Positions 1-8,984 of a stretch of DNA of 59,926 bases are shown piece by piece. This stretch comes from HyVt-337 sp964428895 (GTDB lineage Bacteria; Planctomycetota; Phycisphaerae; SM23-33). A program made the position numbers and the translations under genes. The stretch lies in NCBI GenBank assembly GCA_964428895.1, contig CAYRZU010000010.1, forward strand, positions 1 through 59,926, written 5' to 3'. The first letter of the stretch is position 1; the number at the start of each line of letters is the position of its first letter. Below the pieces are notes generated by a model. That model did no database searches. It was not told the DNA's origin and saw nothing but the letters and a program-made list of their open reading frames with translations.

Positions 1-192
1 ACTGTGACTTAGCGTTCACGCACACCTATTCCCAAAGTCGCTGACGTTGAACAGGTTGGGTTGCCGCCGATGTGGGGCCGGCCCGACTCCATATCAGTGA
101 CGGATATTGGCCGCCCATCGGATGGCGGCCAAGACGGTTTGAGCGCCGGTGGCGCTTGCGGAACGGAAGCCCGTCGGAAAGGGTCTGTGGCG

Positions 193-1770
193 ATGGGCGG
201 TCACTTGCATGGCGAAAAGCAACTTCCTGAGAAGGGGTTACGCGCGCCTGGCGAATCGCCGAATCCCCTGCGTCATTCGAATAATGGTCGATCAGTGTCG
301 CCGTGGCTGCGAACCGAGACCGTGATCGGCGAATTGGTGCTGGTGGTGGTGATGTTCGCCGCCGGGCTGTGGGTGTGTAACTGGGTCGCTCAAGAGGATC
401 CGTTGCTCCACGCCCAGGCCGAATCCGGCCCGGCCCGAAGTGCGATGAGCGTGGGCCCGCAAGGCCGCGTGGCCGGCCGGAGCGCTGCGGATTCGGCAAC
501 GAAATGGACGGTTACCCCTCCTGCGGCGGGTGAGGCAGCTTCGCCAACGATCGACCAGGAATCGAACCCGATTCAGGTCCGTTGGCGCCCGGCCTGGATC
601 CGGCACGTGGGTTCGAAGGGGTTCGATCATGCCGGCAGTGTTGCCGCCATCCCGGAAGACGGGGGCTGCTACGTGGCGGGGTATACCACCGGTGACGGCC
701 CGGGCCCCGAGGGCGAAATGGACGCGTTCGTCCTTCGCTGCGACCGGGATGGCAATGTGATCTGGAAGCGGCGTCTGGGCACGAAGGCCTCGGACTACGC
801 CGTTACGATCTCCGTCTCCGGCGACGGCGGGTGCTACGTGGGCGGCTGGACACAAGGCAGCATGAGCGGCAGCAGCATGGGGGACATGGACGCTTTCTTG
901 GTCAAGATGGCGGCGGACGGACAGGTGTTGTGGACGCGGCAATTCGGCTCGGCCCGCGCCGATGTTGCCCGGGCGATTGCCTCCGATGGCAAAGGCAACT
1001 GCTGGGTAGCCGGTTGGACCCGGGGGCCGCTGGCGGGGGCTCAACTGGGCGACGCCGACGCCTTCATCGCCAAGTGGGACTCGACCGGTGCGTTGATGTG
1101 GTCGCGGCAATTCGGGACCTCGGCGCGAGAGGGCGTCGAAGCGATCGGGATCGACGGCAAGGGCAACTGCTATGTGGCTGGCGACACCGAGGGGCGGTTC
1201 GGCGGCGTACGACGGGGCGCGGTGGACACCTTTGTGACGAAGTACGATACCGACGGCATTCGCCTGTGGGTCCGCCAGTTCGGTACTGGTCAACGACACG
1301 CGGCCAGGGGCATGGCGGTTCAGGCCGACGGGACCAGCTACGTGGCCGGGCATAGCGTTGCGGATTCGGCCGAAGCCACCGGCGCCGCCAGGGCGATGAC
1401 CGGTGGGTTCGTGATCACGTACGCGCGAAGCGGGTCCATGGGGTGGGGTCGGCAGTTCCAACCGGCGGCGACGAGTTTCGTTCACAGCGTGGCCACCGAC
1501 ACCGACGGCAACTGCTACGTTCTCGGCTGGGGCGCCGGCGCCGAGGGCGCCGAGGGCCCGGCCAGCTACGTGGCCAGTTGGGATCGGGCGGGCATGACGC
1601 GATGGGTCCGTCGCGTCCCAACCAAGGGGACGTATCGGCCGAACGCGATTGCCGTTGACGATCGGGGCCAGTGTTATCTAATCGGCAGCATGGCCGGGGA
1701 CGCCGATGGGGCGGCGACGGCTCTCGACGACATGTTCATCATGGCCTTGCCGATTACGCCGGGCTCTTAG
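193..1770 (+). CDS. Membrane-anchored SBBP-repeat beta-propeller protein
   Basis: Predicted secreted or membrane-anchored protein made of repeated units of the SBBP/beta-propeller type. The frame is open from 61, but ATG 193 follows GAAAGGG at a good distance, so I use it. A single hydrophobic segment (around VIGELVLVVVMFAAGLWV) lies near residues 44-66 and should be a signal anchor. From about residue 150 on, blocks of about 50 residues repeat, each containing a 'G.GNCYVAGxT' strand, an acidic 'GDxDAFxxK' strand and a 'W.RQFGT' strand. About seven such blocks are visible, consistent with one propeller. No catalytic residues are recognisable; such repeats usually serve structural or binding roles at the surface. 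The product and fold are fairly secure, the biological role is unknown. Confidence 0.75.
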   Translation: MGGHLHGEKQLPEKGLRAPGESPNPLRHSNNGRSVSPWLRTETVIGELVLVVVMFAAGLWVCNWVAQEDPLLHAQAESGPARSAMSVGPQGRVAGRSAADSATKWTVTPPAAGEAASPTIDQESNPIQVRWRPAWIRHVGSKGFDHAGSVAAIPEDGGCYVAGYTTGDGPGPEGEMDAFVLRCDRDGNVIWKRRLGTKASDYAVTISVSGDGGCYVGGWTQGSMSGSSMGDMDAFLVKMAADGQVLWTRQFGSARADVARAIASDGKGNCWVAGWTRGPLAGAQLGDADAFIAKWDSTGALMWSRQFGTSAREGVEAIGIDGKGNCYVAGDTEGRFGGVRRGAVDTFVTKYDTDGIRLWVRQFGTGQRHAARGMAVQADGTSYVAGHSVADSAEATGAARAMTGGFVITYARSGSMGWGRQFQPAATSFVHSVATDTDGNCYVLGWGAGAEGAEGPASYVASWDRAGMTRWVRRVPTKGTYRPNAIAVDDRGQCYLIGSMAGDADGAATALDDMFIMALPITPGS

Positions 1771-1828
1771 ACTCCTGCCTCTAGCCGAGGGGTGTTTCGC
1801 GGGGGGGGTATCCGATAGGTCGTCGAGG

Positions 1829-2602
1829 TCAGCTTTCGTCCGCCGCGTAGCGGCCGAATAGCTTGGCGGCGTCGATCGCTTGCTGAAGCGGATTGTCGCT
1901 CGGCATGAATTCCATGCCCCAGTAGCCGTCATAGCCGGCGCCTCGGACGGCCCGGACGAGGGGGGCGTAATCGATGTCCTGATCGGGCCCGGGAAAGTCT
2001 CTCCGCGGGCTGCCCGCCACGTGCAGATGACAGACCGAATCGAGGTTCGGCACGAGCGTGGCCATCAGGTCCTCGCCCGTTCGCGCCTGGTGATAGATGT
2101 CATACAAGGCCCGGACCCGTGGCGAGCCCACGCCGCGGACCACGTCGTAGCCGAACGCGCTGGTGGTGGCTTGGTAATCGCCGTGATTGGCCGCGCAGAG
2201 CATTTCGAAGGCGAGCGTCACGTTGGCGGCCTCGGCGTCGGGGAGCAGCTTCTTGAGACCTGTCACGCAGTTGGCGATACCGGTCTGGTCGTCCAGGCCC
2301 TTTCGCTCGCCGCTGAAGACGATGACCTGGGCCACGCCGTTGGCGCCGGCCTGCTGGATGACCTCGCGAATTTGCGGGATCAGTTCGTCGTGATTGGCCA
2401 GCACGTTCAGCCCCTCGCCCATGCCGGGCGCGCACTCATTGAGCAACTGCAGGCCGGCGGCTCGGGCGGCGTCGTAGTTGTCGGCGCCGACCATCTCCGC
2501 GGCGCCATAACCGGCCTCGGCCAGGCTTCCGAACAGTTCGGCCGGGTGCATCCCCTCGACATTGAAACACCAACACGCAGCACTTAACTTCAAATCGGGC
2601 AT
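1829..2602 (-). CDS. Hydroxypyruvate isomerase-like sugar phosphate isomerase/epimerase (TIM barrel)
   Basis: 257-residue enzyme of the xylose-isomerase-like TIM-barrel family, closest by eye to hydroxypyruvate isomerase (Hyi), which interconverts hydroxypyruvate and tartronate semialdehyde. The expected metal and catalytic acids are visible: E133 in 'LAFEML', D168 in 'LYDIYHQ', H194 in 'HLHVAG' and E231 in 'GMEFMP'. Length matches the family (about 260). ATG 2602 is preceded by AGGAG 7-8 bases upstream. The family covers many sugar epimerases, so the exact substrate is inferred. It has no signal peptide and should be cytosolic. It stands alone and is transcribed away from the pseudopilin gene, sharing a divergent intergenic region of about 180 bp. 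Confidence 0.8.
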   Translation of the reverse strand: MPDLKLSAACWCFNVEGMHPAELFGSLAEAGYGAAEMVGADNYDAARAAGLQLLNECAPGMGEGLNVLANHDELIPQIREVIQQAGANGVAQVIVFSGERKGLDDQTGIANCVTGLKKLLPDAEAANVTLAFEMLCAANHGDYQATTSAFGYDVVRGVGSPRVRALYDIYHQARTGEDLMATLVPNLDSVCHLHVAGSPRRDFPGPDQDIDYAPLVRAVRGAGYDGYWGMEFMPSDNPLQQAIDAAKLFGRYAADES

Positions 2603-2784
2603 GACGATTCTCCTGGGACGTCGGTGGTCCGAGATTGAGCCCAGAGAATACGCCCCTCGGCCGGCGCCCTCCAGTTATTATCCGGGGGGCGCCCTTGCCC
2701 GGGGCTTCCGGCCAGCCGTACAATCTAATTGACCCAACAAAGGGTCGGCTGGACCGGCATCTCTGGACGATGAATAGGGTACCT

Positions 2785-3759
2785 ATGAATCTTACTGCCC
2801 ATAAGCGGGGATTTACGCTTCTGGAGTTGCTGATCGTCCTGGCGATACTGGCCGCCTTGGCCGCCATCGTTGTTCCTGTAGGCACGCGAGCCGGCGCCAT
2901 GGCCCGACGGATTCTGTGTGCGTCCAATCTCCGCAGTGTCGGTGAACTCTACACCATCTACATGGGCGACCATCCTGACGACCGCAAGGCTCTGGCCAAC
3001 GAGGCCTGGGTGCCGGTACTGATGCCCTATGTCAACGACCGGCCGGATCCGTTTATCTGCCCCGAGGACGACGAGCCGGACTGGGCCTGGCCCTTGGTGA
3101 CCATGCGCACCAGTTGGTTGGGCGGCCGAGACGAAGACATCTTCGAGATCTACCCGCACTGGCTCTTCGGGGACCACAACGACTTCGAAGACAAGCCTAA
3201 GATATGGAAGGTCAACAACGACGTCTACCAGGCCATGGGCAAGAACCGGACGGACATGCCGCAGTACACCCCCGGCAGCAACCCCAAGGAATACTGGTTC
3301 ATTCTGGAAGACATCGGCGATGACGACTTCCTGGACTTCGACGTGCACGTGAAAGAGATATCGGACGGCACGGTCGAAGTAACCGGCAAGCACTGGGCCA
3401 ACGCTCATGCCCGGCACCACATCATCGGTCACGACGGCGTGGCCCACGAGGTCGTGGGTACGGTCGGCCCCCTGAAGTACTCCGTTCCCCCCAGCAGCTA
3501 CGCCATCAGCTCCAAGGCCTACGCGGTGATTCCGGGCATGCGGAAGATCGTCTTTCTGGACTACGAGTCCAAGTATTGTCGCGTGCTGGACGACGTCGGC
3601 CCCGAACCGGAGTGGGCCAGGCTCAACGCGCCGCGCCACCTCGACCGGGCCAACGTGCTCTTCGCCGATGGCGGCGTGGAGTACCTCGATCCCGACGACA
3701 TCAACCCCGAGATCGACAACGACGACACCGAAGCCCTCTGGGCGCCGATTGCCAACTAG
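2785..3759 (+). CDS. Type II pseudopilin-like protein (prepilin N-terminal methylation site, H-x9-DG C-terminus)
   Basis: Planctomycete-type pseudopilin. The N-terminus has the prepilin peptidase signature: basic leader, then 'RGFTLLELLIVLAILAALA', with cleavage expected after G and E at +5. The C-terminus carries the H-x9-DG motif ('HLDRANVLFADG'), a hallmark of the very large planctomycete DUF1559-like/prepilin families. Between them is an acidic globular domain with no motif I can assign. ATG 2785 follows AGGG at about 5 bases; ATG 2770 five codons upstream is an alternative, and the open frame extends to 2635 without support. Such proteins are exported to the inner membrane and may assemble with type II secretion or type IV pilus-like machinery, none of which is encoded here. 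Its stop overlaps the convergent GH172 gene by 4 bp. Confidence 0.8.
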   Translation: MNLTAHKRGFTLLELLIVLAILAALAAIVVPVGTRAGAMARRILCASNLRSVGELYTIYMGDHPDDRKALANEAWVPVLMPYVNDRPDPFICPEDDEPDWAWPLVTMRTSWLGGRDEDIFEIYPHWLFGDHNDFEDKPKIWKVNNDVYQAMGKNRTDMPQYTPGSNPKEYWFILEDIGDDDFLDFDVHVKEISDGTVEVTGKHWANAHARHHIIGHDGVAHEVVGTVGPLKYSVPPSSYAISSKAYAVIPGMRKIVFLDYESKYCRVLDDVGPEPEWARLNAPRHLDRANVLFADGGVEYLDPDDINPEIDNDDTEALWAPIAN

Positions 3760-4844
3760 ATGATCTCCAGGTCGTCCGTGCTGCCCAGTTGCGGGAAGGG
3801 GGCGGTCGGCAGCGTTTGGTACCACATCGCCACCGAGGAAATGTCGTCCTGCCGGGCCAGGTAGCGGCCCTTGTCGCGCCAGCCGAGGTCCTGGATCCGC
3901 ACCCGCAGGTCCTGCTCGAACCGAATCGGGTCCATCACGTGCCAGCGGTACATGCTGAATCGCTGTTGCGATTCGTACAGCCCGTCCGGCTGGAGGACCT
4001 GGTGCATGCCGATATACGGTCCGCTGAAGGGCACGTACTTCCCGTCGACGTCCCAGTCGTAGGCCCCGCCGAAGTAGTCTTCCGTGCCCGTCCCGCAGAT
4101 GGTGGGGAACTCGCCGTCACCGTCCATGAAGAACTTGATCTCACCTTCGCCCCACCAGTTGGCGGCCCCGTTGAGGCCCCAGCCCATCACCGTGCCGACG
4201 TAATGGCCCTTGCCCTTGATACCGTCGACGATGGTGTACTCCTCCTTGTAGGGCAGGGGATTGGTGCGGCGGAACTGGGCGTGGAAGTAGCCGCTCGTTT
4301 CGGGGACCTCGGTCAGCGTGTAGTTGACCTGGTAGAAGAAGGCGATGTCCTCGTGGTGGCGGTTCTCCAGCGTCATCCGACATCGGGTCTTGAAGGGCAT
4401 TTCCCAGAAGCAGTTGTAGGCGCGATTGGGGTTGACCGCCACGGCCGTGGAGTTGACCTGTGCGTACTTGCCCCACGGACAGGCGAAGAAGTCCGGCACG
4501 GGACATTCCACGGAGGGGTGTTCCTGGTCGTCCCAGTAGATTCGCAGGATGTAGTACCGGGCGGCTTGGCCCATGCAGGACAGGCTCCCGGACAGCCACA
4601 TCGACTGAATGGCGCCGGGCCCCTCCACGTTGACGAACTCGTAGACCTCGCCGGCCTTGACCGGCGCGCACGGGCTGACCTTCCAGCCTTGGCCCAGATC
4701 CTGGGCGGCGTGGGCGCCCATGCCCTCGGTGGCCATGGCGCCTTGGCCCTTTCCGCCGGTGGGGTTCTCGGCGCTGATCGAACGGGAAACCGCGTTGGAT
4801 AGCCGCGGCAGATTGCCCAAGCTCATTCCCAAACCGTTAAACAT
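3756..4844 (-). CDS. DUF2961 / glycoside hydrolase family 172-like protein
   Basis: 362-residue protein with the beta-jelly-roll signature of DUF2961, now glycoside hydrolase family 172. Typical stretches are 'FVNVEGPGAIQSMWLSG' near the N-terminus, 'YILRIYWDDQEHPSVECPV', 'GTGTEDYFGGAYD' and 'MWYQTLP' near the C-terminus; Glu in the 'GTEDYF' block is part of the expected active site. Characterised members act on alpha-D-fructofuranosides and alpha-D-arabinofuranosides; the substrate here is unknown. ATG 4844 has a strong AAGGAG Shine-Dalgarno 7 bases upstream. No signal peptide is visible (the N-terminus is polar), so the enzyme would be cytosolic, as with the sulfatases that follow. It is transcribed opposite to the next gene from a divergent spacer of about 90 bp. 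Confidence 0.85.
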   Translation of the reverse strand: MFNGLGMSLGNLPRLSNAVSRSISAENPTGGKGQGAMATEGMGAHAAQDLGQGWKVSPCAPVKAGEVYEFVNVEGPGAIQSMWLSGSLSCMGQAARYYILRIYWDDQEHPSVECPVPDFFACPWGKYAQVNSTAVAVNPNRAYNCFWEMPFKTRCRMTLENRHHEDIAFFYQVNYTLTEVPETSGYFHAQFRRTNPLPYKEEYTIVDGIKGKGHYVGTVMGWGLNGAANWWGEGEIKFFMDGDGEFPTICGTGTEDYFGGAYDWDVDGKYVPFSGPYIGMHQVLQPDGLYESQQRFSMYRWHVMDPIRFEQDLRVRIQDLGWRDKGRYLARQDDISSVAMWYQTLPTAPFPQLGSTDDLEII

Positions 4845-4899
4845 GACGTGCTCCTTTCGGACAAGGTCTCAGCAGCATTTCTACAGCCCCAGCGGCGCA

Positions 4900-4929
4900 T
4901 TGCAATCCAAATCGGTCCTGGCGCACAAT
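4900..4929 (+). promoter_or_regulatory. Sigma70-like promoter, predicted leaderless start
   Basis: TTGCAA (4900-4905), 18-base spacer, CACAAT (4924-4929). Six bases separate the -10 box from ATG 4936, so the expected transcription start coincides with the start codon and no Shine-Dalgarno could be transcribed. The boxes are imperfect but the placement recurs at other genes in this window. Confidence 0.5.
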
Positions 4930-4935
4930 GGGTCA

Positions 4936-6216
4936 ATGATGACACGAGCCGATGATTTCTTTGAATGGTCCTACCTGGGCGATCCGCCGAGCGACGCGCC
5001 GGCCGTTGCGCCGAAGGTCTCCATATCCCTGGACCTCGCCCTGGACGGGGCTTGGTTTGTCACCGGCGACATCGACGGCGACGGTGAAGTCGAGATCGTC
5101 ACCGCCCGCAACTACGCCGACGACCTCACCCCCGCGTACGTGTCGTCCGTGGTCGCCCGCAAGCTCGACGGCAGCATTCTGTGGCAATGGGGCGACCCCG
5201 ACGCCGGCGGTTTTCGGCTGGGCTACGACGTGGCCTGTCAGATTCACGACTGGGAGGGCGACGGCAAGCTGGAAGTGGTCCTCGCCACACGCGGGGCGTT
5301 GGTGGAACTGGAAGGCGCGACGGGCAAGGAACGCCGCCGCATCCAAATCGCCGAAGACGCTACCGATTGCGTCACCTTCGCGGACCTGGCCGGTTCCGGC
5401 CGCCGGGCCGAGGTGCTTGTCAAAGACCGCTACCACCAGACCTGGGCGATGGACTACGACGGCAACATCCTATGGACCGTTCGCATGCCCGGCGGCTACC
5501 GCACCGCCCATCAGCCTTGCCCCATGGATATTGACGGCGACGGCCGCGACGAGGTCCTCGTGGCCTACGCATTGGCCAGCCCCGATGGCGACATCCTCTG
5601 GACGTTCGAGCCGCCCAACTTCGACGAACCGGTCGGCCACCTGGATTGCTGTCGCGTGTTCCGCCGCGGGCCGACCCCCGCCGACTGGCGGCTGGTGGTC
5701 ACTCCGTGCGGCCATCGCGCCCTGATCATGATTGACGGCGAAGGCCGAAAGCTCTGGGAGCTAACCGAAGAGCATTACGAATCGATCGACGTCGGCCGGA
5801 TCGATCCGGATTCCGACGAGCCCCTCATCGTGATCGACGTCGCTCTCGTGGATGGCCGACACGTGCTGATGGTCGTCGACGGCGACGGCCGCCAACTCGG
5901 ACAGATGGAACTCAAGGGCCCGCGCTTCCACACTACGCTCGACGTGCTCGGCCTCGGGTACGAGCAGATCATCCAGCCCGATGTGCGGGGTATCTTTGAT
6001 TGTCGCGGACAGTGGCTGGCCAAGCTCAAACTGCCCAGCCGCGGCGGAATCATCCAAAAGGGGAATATGACCGGCAACGGCCGCGTGGGATTCGCCATCG
6101 CCACCGGCGACTCCGAATCTGGCGCCGATTGCGCCATCCATCTGTTCGAAGTCGATCACCCCCACGCCATTCCCACCGATACTCTCGGCTGCGGCGAGAA
6201 CTTCACGCTGTATTGA
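4936..6216 (+). CDS. FG-GAP/VCBS-like repeat protein, rhamnogalacturonan-lyase-like propeller
   Basis: 426-residue protein built of beta-propeller blades with Asp-rich calcium-binding loops: 'TGDIDGDGEVEIVTA', 'IHDWEGDGKLEVVLAT', 'MDIDGDGRDEVLVA' and similar. These DxDGDG loops resemble FG-GAP/VCBS blades and the propeller of family-11 rhamnogalacturonan lyases. A lyase role would be plausible next to carbohydrate genes, but I cannot identify catalytic residues. The open frame runs from 4657, yet the region upstream of 4936 lies over the divergent GH172 gene, and tandem ATGs at 4936/4939 sit directly after a promoter, so translation most likely starts there. No signal peptide is apparent. It ends one base before the stop of the convergent maturase gene. 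Confidence 0.7.
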   Translation: MMTRADDFFEWSYLGDPPSDAPAVAPKVSISLDLALDGAWFVTGDIDGDGEVEIVTARNYADDLTPAYVSSVVARKLDGSILWQWGDPDAGGFRLGYDVACQIHDWEGDGKLEVVLATRGALVELEGATGKERRRIQIAEDATDCVTFADLAGSGRRAEVLVKDRYHQTWAMDYDGNILWTVRMPGGYRTAHQPCPMDIDGDGRDEVLVAYALASPDGDILWTFEPPNFDEPVGHLDCCRVFRRGPTPADWRLVVTPCGHRALIMIDGEGRKLWELTEEHYESIDVGRIDPDSDEPLIVIDVALVDGRHVLMVVDGDGRQLGQMELKGPRFHTTLDVLGLGYEQIIQPDVRGIFDCRGQWLAKLKLPSRGGIIQKGNMTGNGRVGFAIATGDSESGADCAIHLFEVDHPHAIPTDTLGCGENFTLY

Positions 6217-7479
6217 TCACTTCTTTCCGCAGCAGAGCTTGAACTTTCGGCCGGACCCGCAGGGGCAGGGGTCGTTGCGTTTGGGTTTGGCTGCCGGTGG
6301 CGCCGGCTGCGGCGCTGGCGCGGCCTCGGTAACCGGTTGCGGCGATCGGCCGGCCTGGAGGTCCTGGGCCAATTGCTTCAGATCATCCAAGGCTTCACGG
6401 AAGAACAGCTTCAGCCCCTCGCAGTAGTGGTTGACGCGCGCGGGGTCCGTGCCGATCGGCCATTGGTGCTTGGGGCAGCCGCCGTTGCAGTAGGGCAGGA
6501 ATTCACAGTCCTCGCACATCGCGGGCAGTTCGGTCTTGAGCTTGGCGAACTCATCGAGTTTCGGGTCGACCACCAACTCCGCTAACGGCCGTTCCATAAT
6601 GTTGCCGATCCGCCATTCCTTGAACACGAAGTGGTCGCACGCGTACAGGTCGCCATTGAACTCCAGCACGTAGGCGTTGGCGCACTTGGGCGAGTAGCAG
6701 CAGGTGGATGGCATGTTGAACAGAGCCGCGTGCATGACCGAGTCGAACATCCGCACCGAGACTTTCCCCACGTCGCGTGACCGCCAGACCTCGTAGACAT
6801 CCAGCAGGAATCGCCCGTACTGCTCGCCCGTGCAGGAGAAGGGCTGAATCTCGCTGGCGGAGTCGCGTTCGAGGATAGGGATGAACTGCAGGTACTGCAC
6901 GCCGCGGTTGGTGAACCATCGGTAGATGTCGCCGCCGTGGACGATGTTGGCGCTGTTGAGCGTGACCAGCAGGTTGAAGTGCACCTGGTGCTTCTGGAGG
7001 AGTTCCATGCCCGCCCAGGCCCGGTGGAAGCTCGGGTTGCCGGCGTGATCCTTACGGAAGTGGTCGTGCCATTGCGGCGTGCCGTCGATGCTGACGCCGA
7101 CCAGGAACCCGTTGGACTTGAAGAAGGAGGCCCATTCCTCGTCGACCAGCGTGCCGTTGGTCTGCAGGCCGTTGGAGATCTGCTGACCGTCCAGCTTGTG
7201 CTCAAACTGCAGTTCGACGGCGCGTTTGAAGAAGTCCATCCCCGCCAGCAGCGGTTCGCCCCCTTGCCACATGAACTGACACTGCGTGGGCATGGCCCGG
7301 ATGTATTGCTGGGTGTAACTGACCAGCGTCTCGTCCGTCATCATCGGCTGTTTGACGTCCGGGTAGAGTTCGGCCGGCTTGGACGTGTAGTAGCAGTACG
7401 AGCAGTCCAGATTGCAGATTCCCGAGACCGGCTTGCACATGATGGTGAAGGGGGGCAGGTTGGTTGTCGGGTCACTCAT
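6217..7479 (-). CDS. Anaerobic sulfatase-maturating enzyme (radical SAM, SPASM, SEC-C)
   Basis: 420-residue radical SAM protein of the anSME type, which converts the active-site Cys or Ser of sulfatases to C-alpha-formylglycine without oxygen. The radical SAM CxxxCxxC triad is C22, C26, C29 in 'CNLDCSYCYY', preceded by the family-typical 'KPVSGIC'. The C-terminal SPASM region supplies auxiliary Fe-S cysteines: 'CCYSPKCANAYVLEFNGDLY', then 'CEDCEFLPYCNGGCP'. After a proline/alanine linker the protein ends in a SEC-C metal-binding motif, 'DPCPCGSGRKFKLCCG'. That tail is an extra module relative to short anSMEs. A TACAAT -10 box lies 10 bases before ATG. It neighbours two divergently transcribed sulfatase genes, which fits its role. 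Gene symbol usage varies (aslB, chuR, anSME), so I leave it blank. Confidence 0.92.
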   Translation of the reverse strand: MSDPTTNLPPFTIMCKPVSGICNLDCSYCYYTSKPAELYPDVKQPMMTDETLVSYTQQYIRAMPTQCQFMWQGGEPLLAGMDFFKRAVELQFEHKLDGQQISNGLQTNGTLVDEEWASFFKSNGFLVGVSIDGTPQWHDHFRKDHAGNPSFHRAWAGMELLQKHQVHFNLLVTLNSANIVHGGDIYRWFTNRGVQYLQFIPILERDSASEIQPFSCTGEQYGRFLLDVYEVWRSRDVGKVSVRMFDSVMHAALFNMPSTCCYSPKCANAYVLEFNGDLYACDHFVFKEWRIGNIMERPLAELVVDPKLDEFAKLKTELPAMCEDCEFLPYCNGGCPKHQWPIGTDPARVNHYCEGLKLFFREALDDLKQLAQDLQAGRSPQPVTEAAPAPQPAPPAAKPKRNDPCPCGSGRKFKLCCGKK

Positions 7480-7559
7480 GAGCCGGTCATTGTACTGTCT
7501 TGGCGGTTGTTTTGAGAAGCGCGGCAGTGTTCAATGGCCGCCTTGGCAGGAGGCGCACC

Positions 7560-8978
7560 GTGTCGAAACCGAATTTGCTGTTTGTCTTCGCCGATCAGCT
7601 CCGTTGGGACACCGTTGGCTACAACGGCGACCCTCTCGCCCGCACGCCCAACCTCGACCGGCTGTGCGAGCAGAGCACCAACTTCTGCAACGCGATCTCC
7701 GGCCATCCGGTCTGTGCGCCGTTCCGGGCGAGCCTTTTCACGGGCAAGTACACGTCCTCGACCGGCATGATCATCAACACCGTCCGCATGAACCCCAATC
7801 ACGAATGTTTCGGCCACGTGCTTACGCAGGCCGGCTACGAGACCAGCTATATCGGCAAGTGGCACCTGTGGGGGACCAAACGCGGAAATTACTACGACCC
7901 CGAATACGCCTACACGCCGCCGGGGCCGTATCGGCTGGGCTTTGACGGCCGATGGGCCGCGTTCAATTTCCTGCACAATTACTACCTGGCTGAGTACTAC
8001 ACCGACTCGCCCAAGCCCCAGAAGGTCCTCGGCTACGAGCCGGACTTCCAGACCGACCTGGCCATCGAACACATGGCCGAAATGGCCGCAGCCGGCAAGC
8101 CGTTTGCCCAGTTCATCTCGTTCGGTACCCCCCACGACCCGTGGGCCCGCTGCAACACGCCGGAGGACTTCGCCAAGAGCTTCGACCACGTTGAGTTCGA
8201 CGATCGTCCGCCCAATTTCATGACCGGCATCGAGACCTATCGCGACGCGTGGACCTTCGGCGAATCCTTTGCCAATGCCGACGAGTATGTCAACTGCAGG
8301 CGAAGCTACTACGCCCAGACGGCCAACCTGGACTGGAACATGGGGCGGCTGCTCAAGGCGCTCGATGAGATGGGCCTGGCCGACGACACCGTGGTGGTCT
8401 TCACTTCCGACCACGGCTACATGTTCGGCGAGCATGGGCGCGCGGGCAAATGCACCTTCTACGAAGAGGCCGTCCGCGTTCCCTTCCTGGTTCGCTGGCC
8501 CGACAACACCCCGACCGGCCAGGCCACGGACGTCTGCCTCAACACCCCCGACATCATGCCGACAGTGCTCAGCATGATGGGCCTGCCCGTCCCCGAAGCG
8601 GCCGAGGGCGCCGATCTTAGTTCCCACGCGCTGGGAGCCGGCGGGGACGGGCCCGCCGGCGCCTTCCTGCAGGGCATGGGCGAGACGGACGGGTGGGACG
8701 ATGGCTTCGAATGGCGGGCCGTGCGCGACAAGACCTTCACCTACGCCGTCTATCGCGAACCGCGATTGGAACTGCTTTTTGACCACGTCGACGACCGTTA
8801 CCAACTCGAAAACCTCATCGACGACCCCGCCCACGCCGAGGCCGCCGCCCGCCTCCGCGAACAGATGGCCGACCGCATGGCCGACCTGGGCGACACCTTT
8901 GAACCCGCCAGTTGGTATCACGCCAACTGGTTCGACGACCAAGAGAACATCATCCGCACTGCAACGCTGAAAGGATAA
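7560..8978 (+). CDS. Cys-type sulfatase (first of tandem pair)
   Basis: 472-residue sulfatase of the alkaline phosphatase superfamily. The formylglycine signature is C52-A-P-F-R followed by 'ASLFTGKY'. Metal ligands are seen in the N-terminal 'FADQ' segment and in 'TSDHGYMFGEHG'. The second signature 'YIGKWHLWG' is intact. Translation should start at GTG 7560: AGGAGG sits 6 bases upstream, and the resulting N-terminus MSKPNLLFVF matches the downstream paralogue. No signal peptide is present, so the protein is expected in the cytosol. It is followed after 6 bp by a close paralogue, implying an operon; the maturase gene is divergent and adjacent. Substrate unknown; the family includes glycan and aryl sulfate esterases. 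Confidence 0.93.
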   Translation: MSKPNLLFVFADQLRWDTVGYNGDPLARTPNLDRLCEQSTNFCNAISGHPVCAPFRASLFTGKYTSSTGMIINTVRMNPNHECFGHVLTQAGYETSYIGKWHLWGTKRGNYYDPEYAYTPPGPYRLGFDGRWAAFNFLHNYYLAEYYTDSPKPQKVLGYEPDFQTDLAIEHMAEMAAAGKPFAQFISFGTPHDPWARCNTPEDFAKSFDHVEFDDRPPNFMTGIETYRDAWTFGESFANADEYVNCRRSYYAQTANLDWNMGRLLKALDEMGLADDTVVVFTSDHGYMFGEHGRAGKCTFYEEAVRVPFLVRWPDNTPTGQATDVCLNTPDIMPTVLSMMGLPVPEAAEGADLSSHALGAGGDGPAGAFLQGMGETDGWDDGFEWRAVRDKTFTYAVYREPRLELLFDHVDDRYQLENLIDDPAHAEAAARLREQMADRMADLGDTFEPASWYHANWFDDQENIIRTATLKG

Positions 8979-8984
8979 CGCCGG

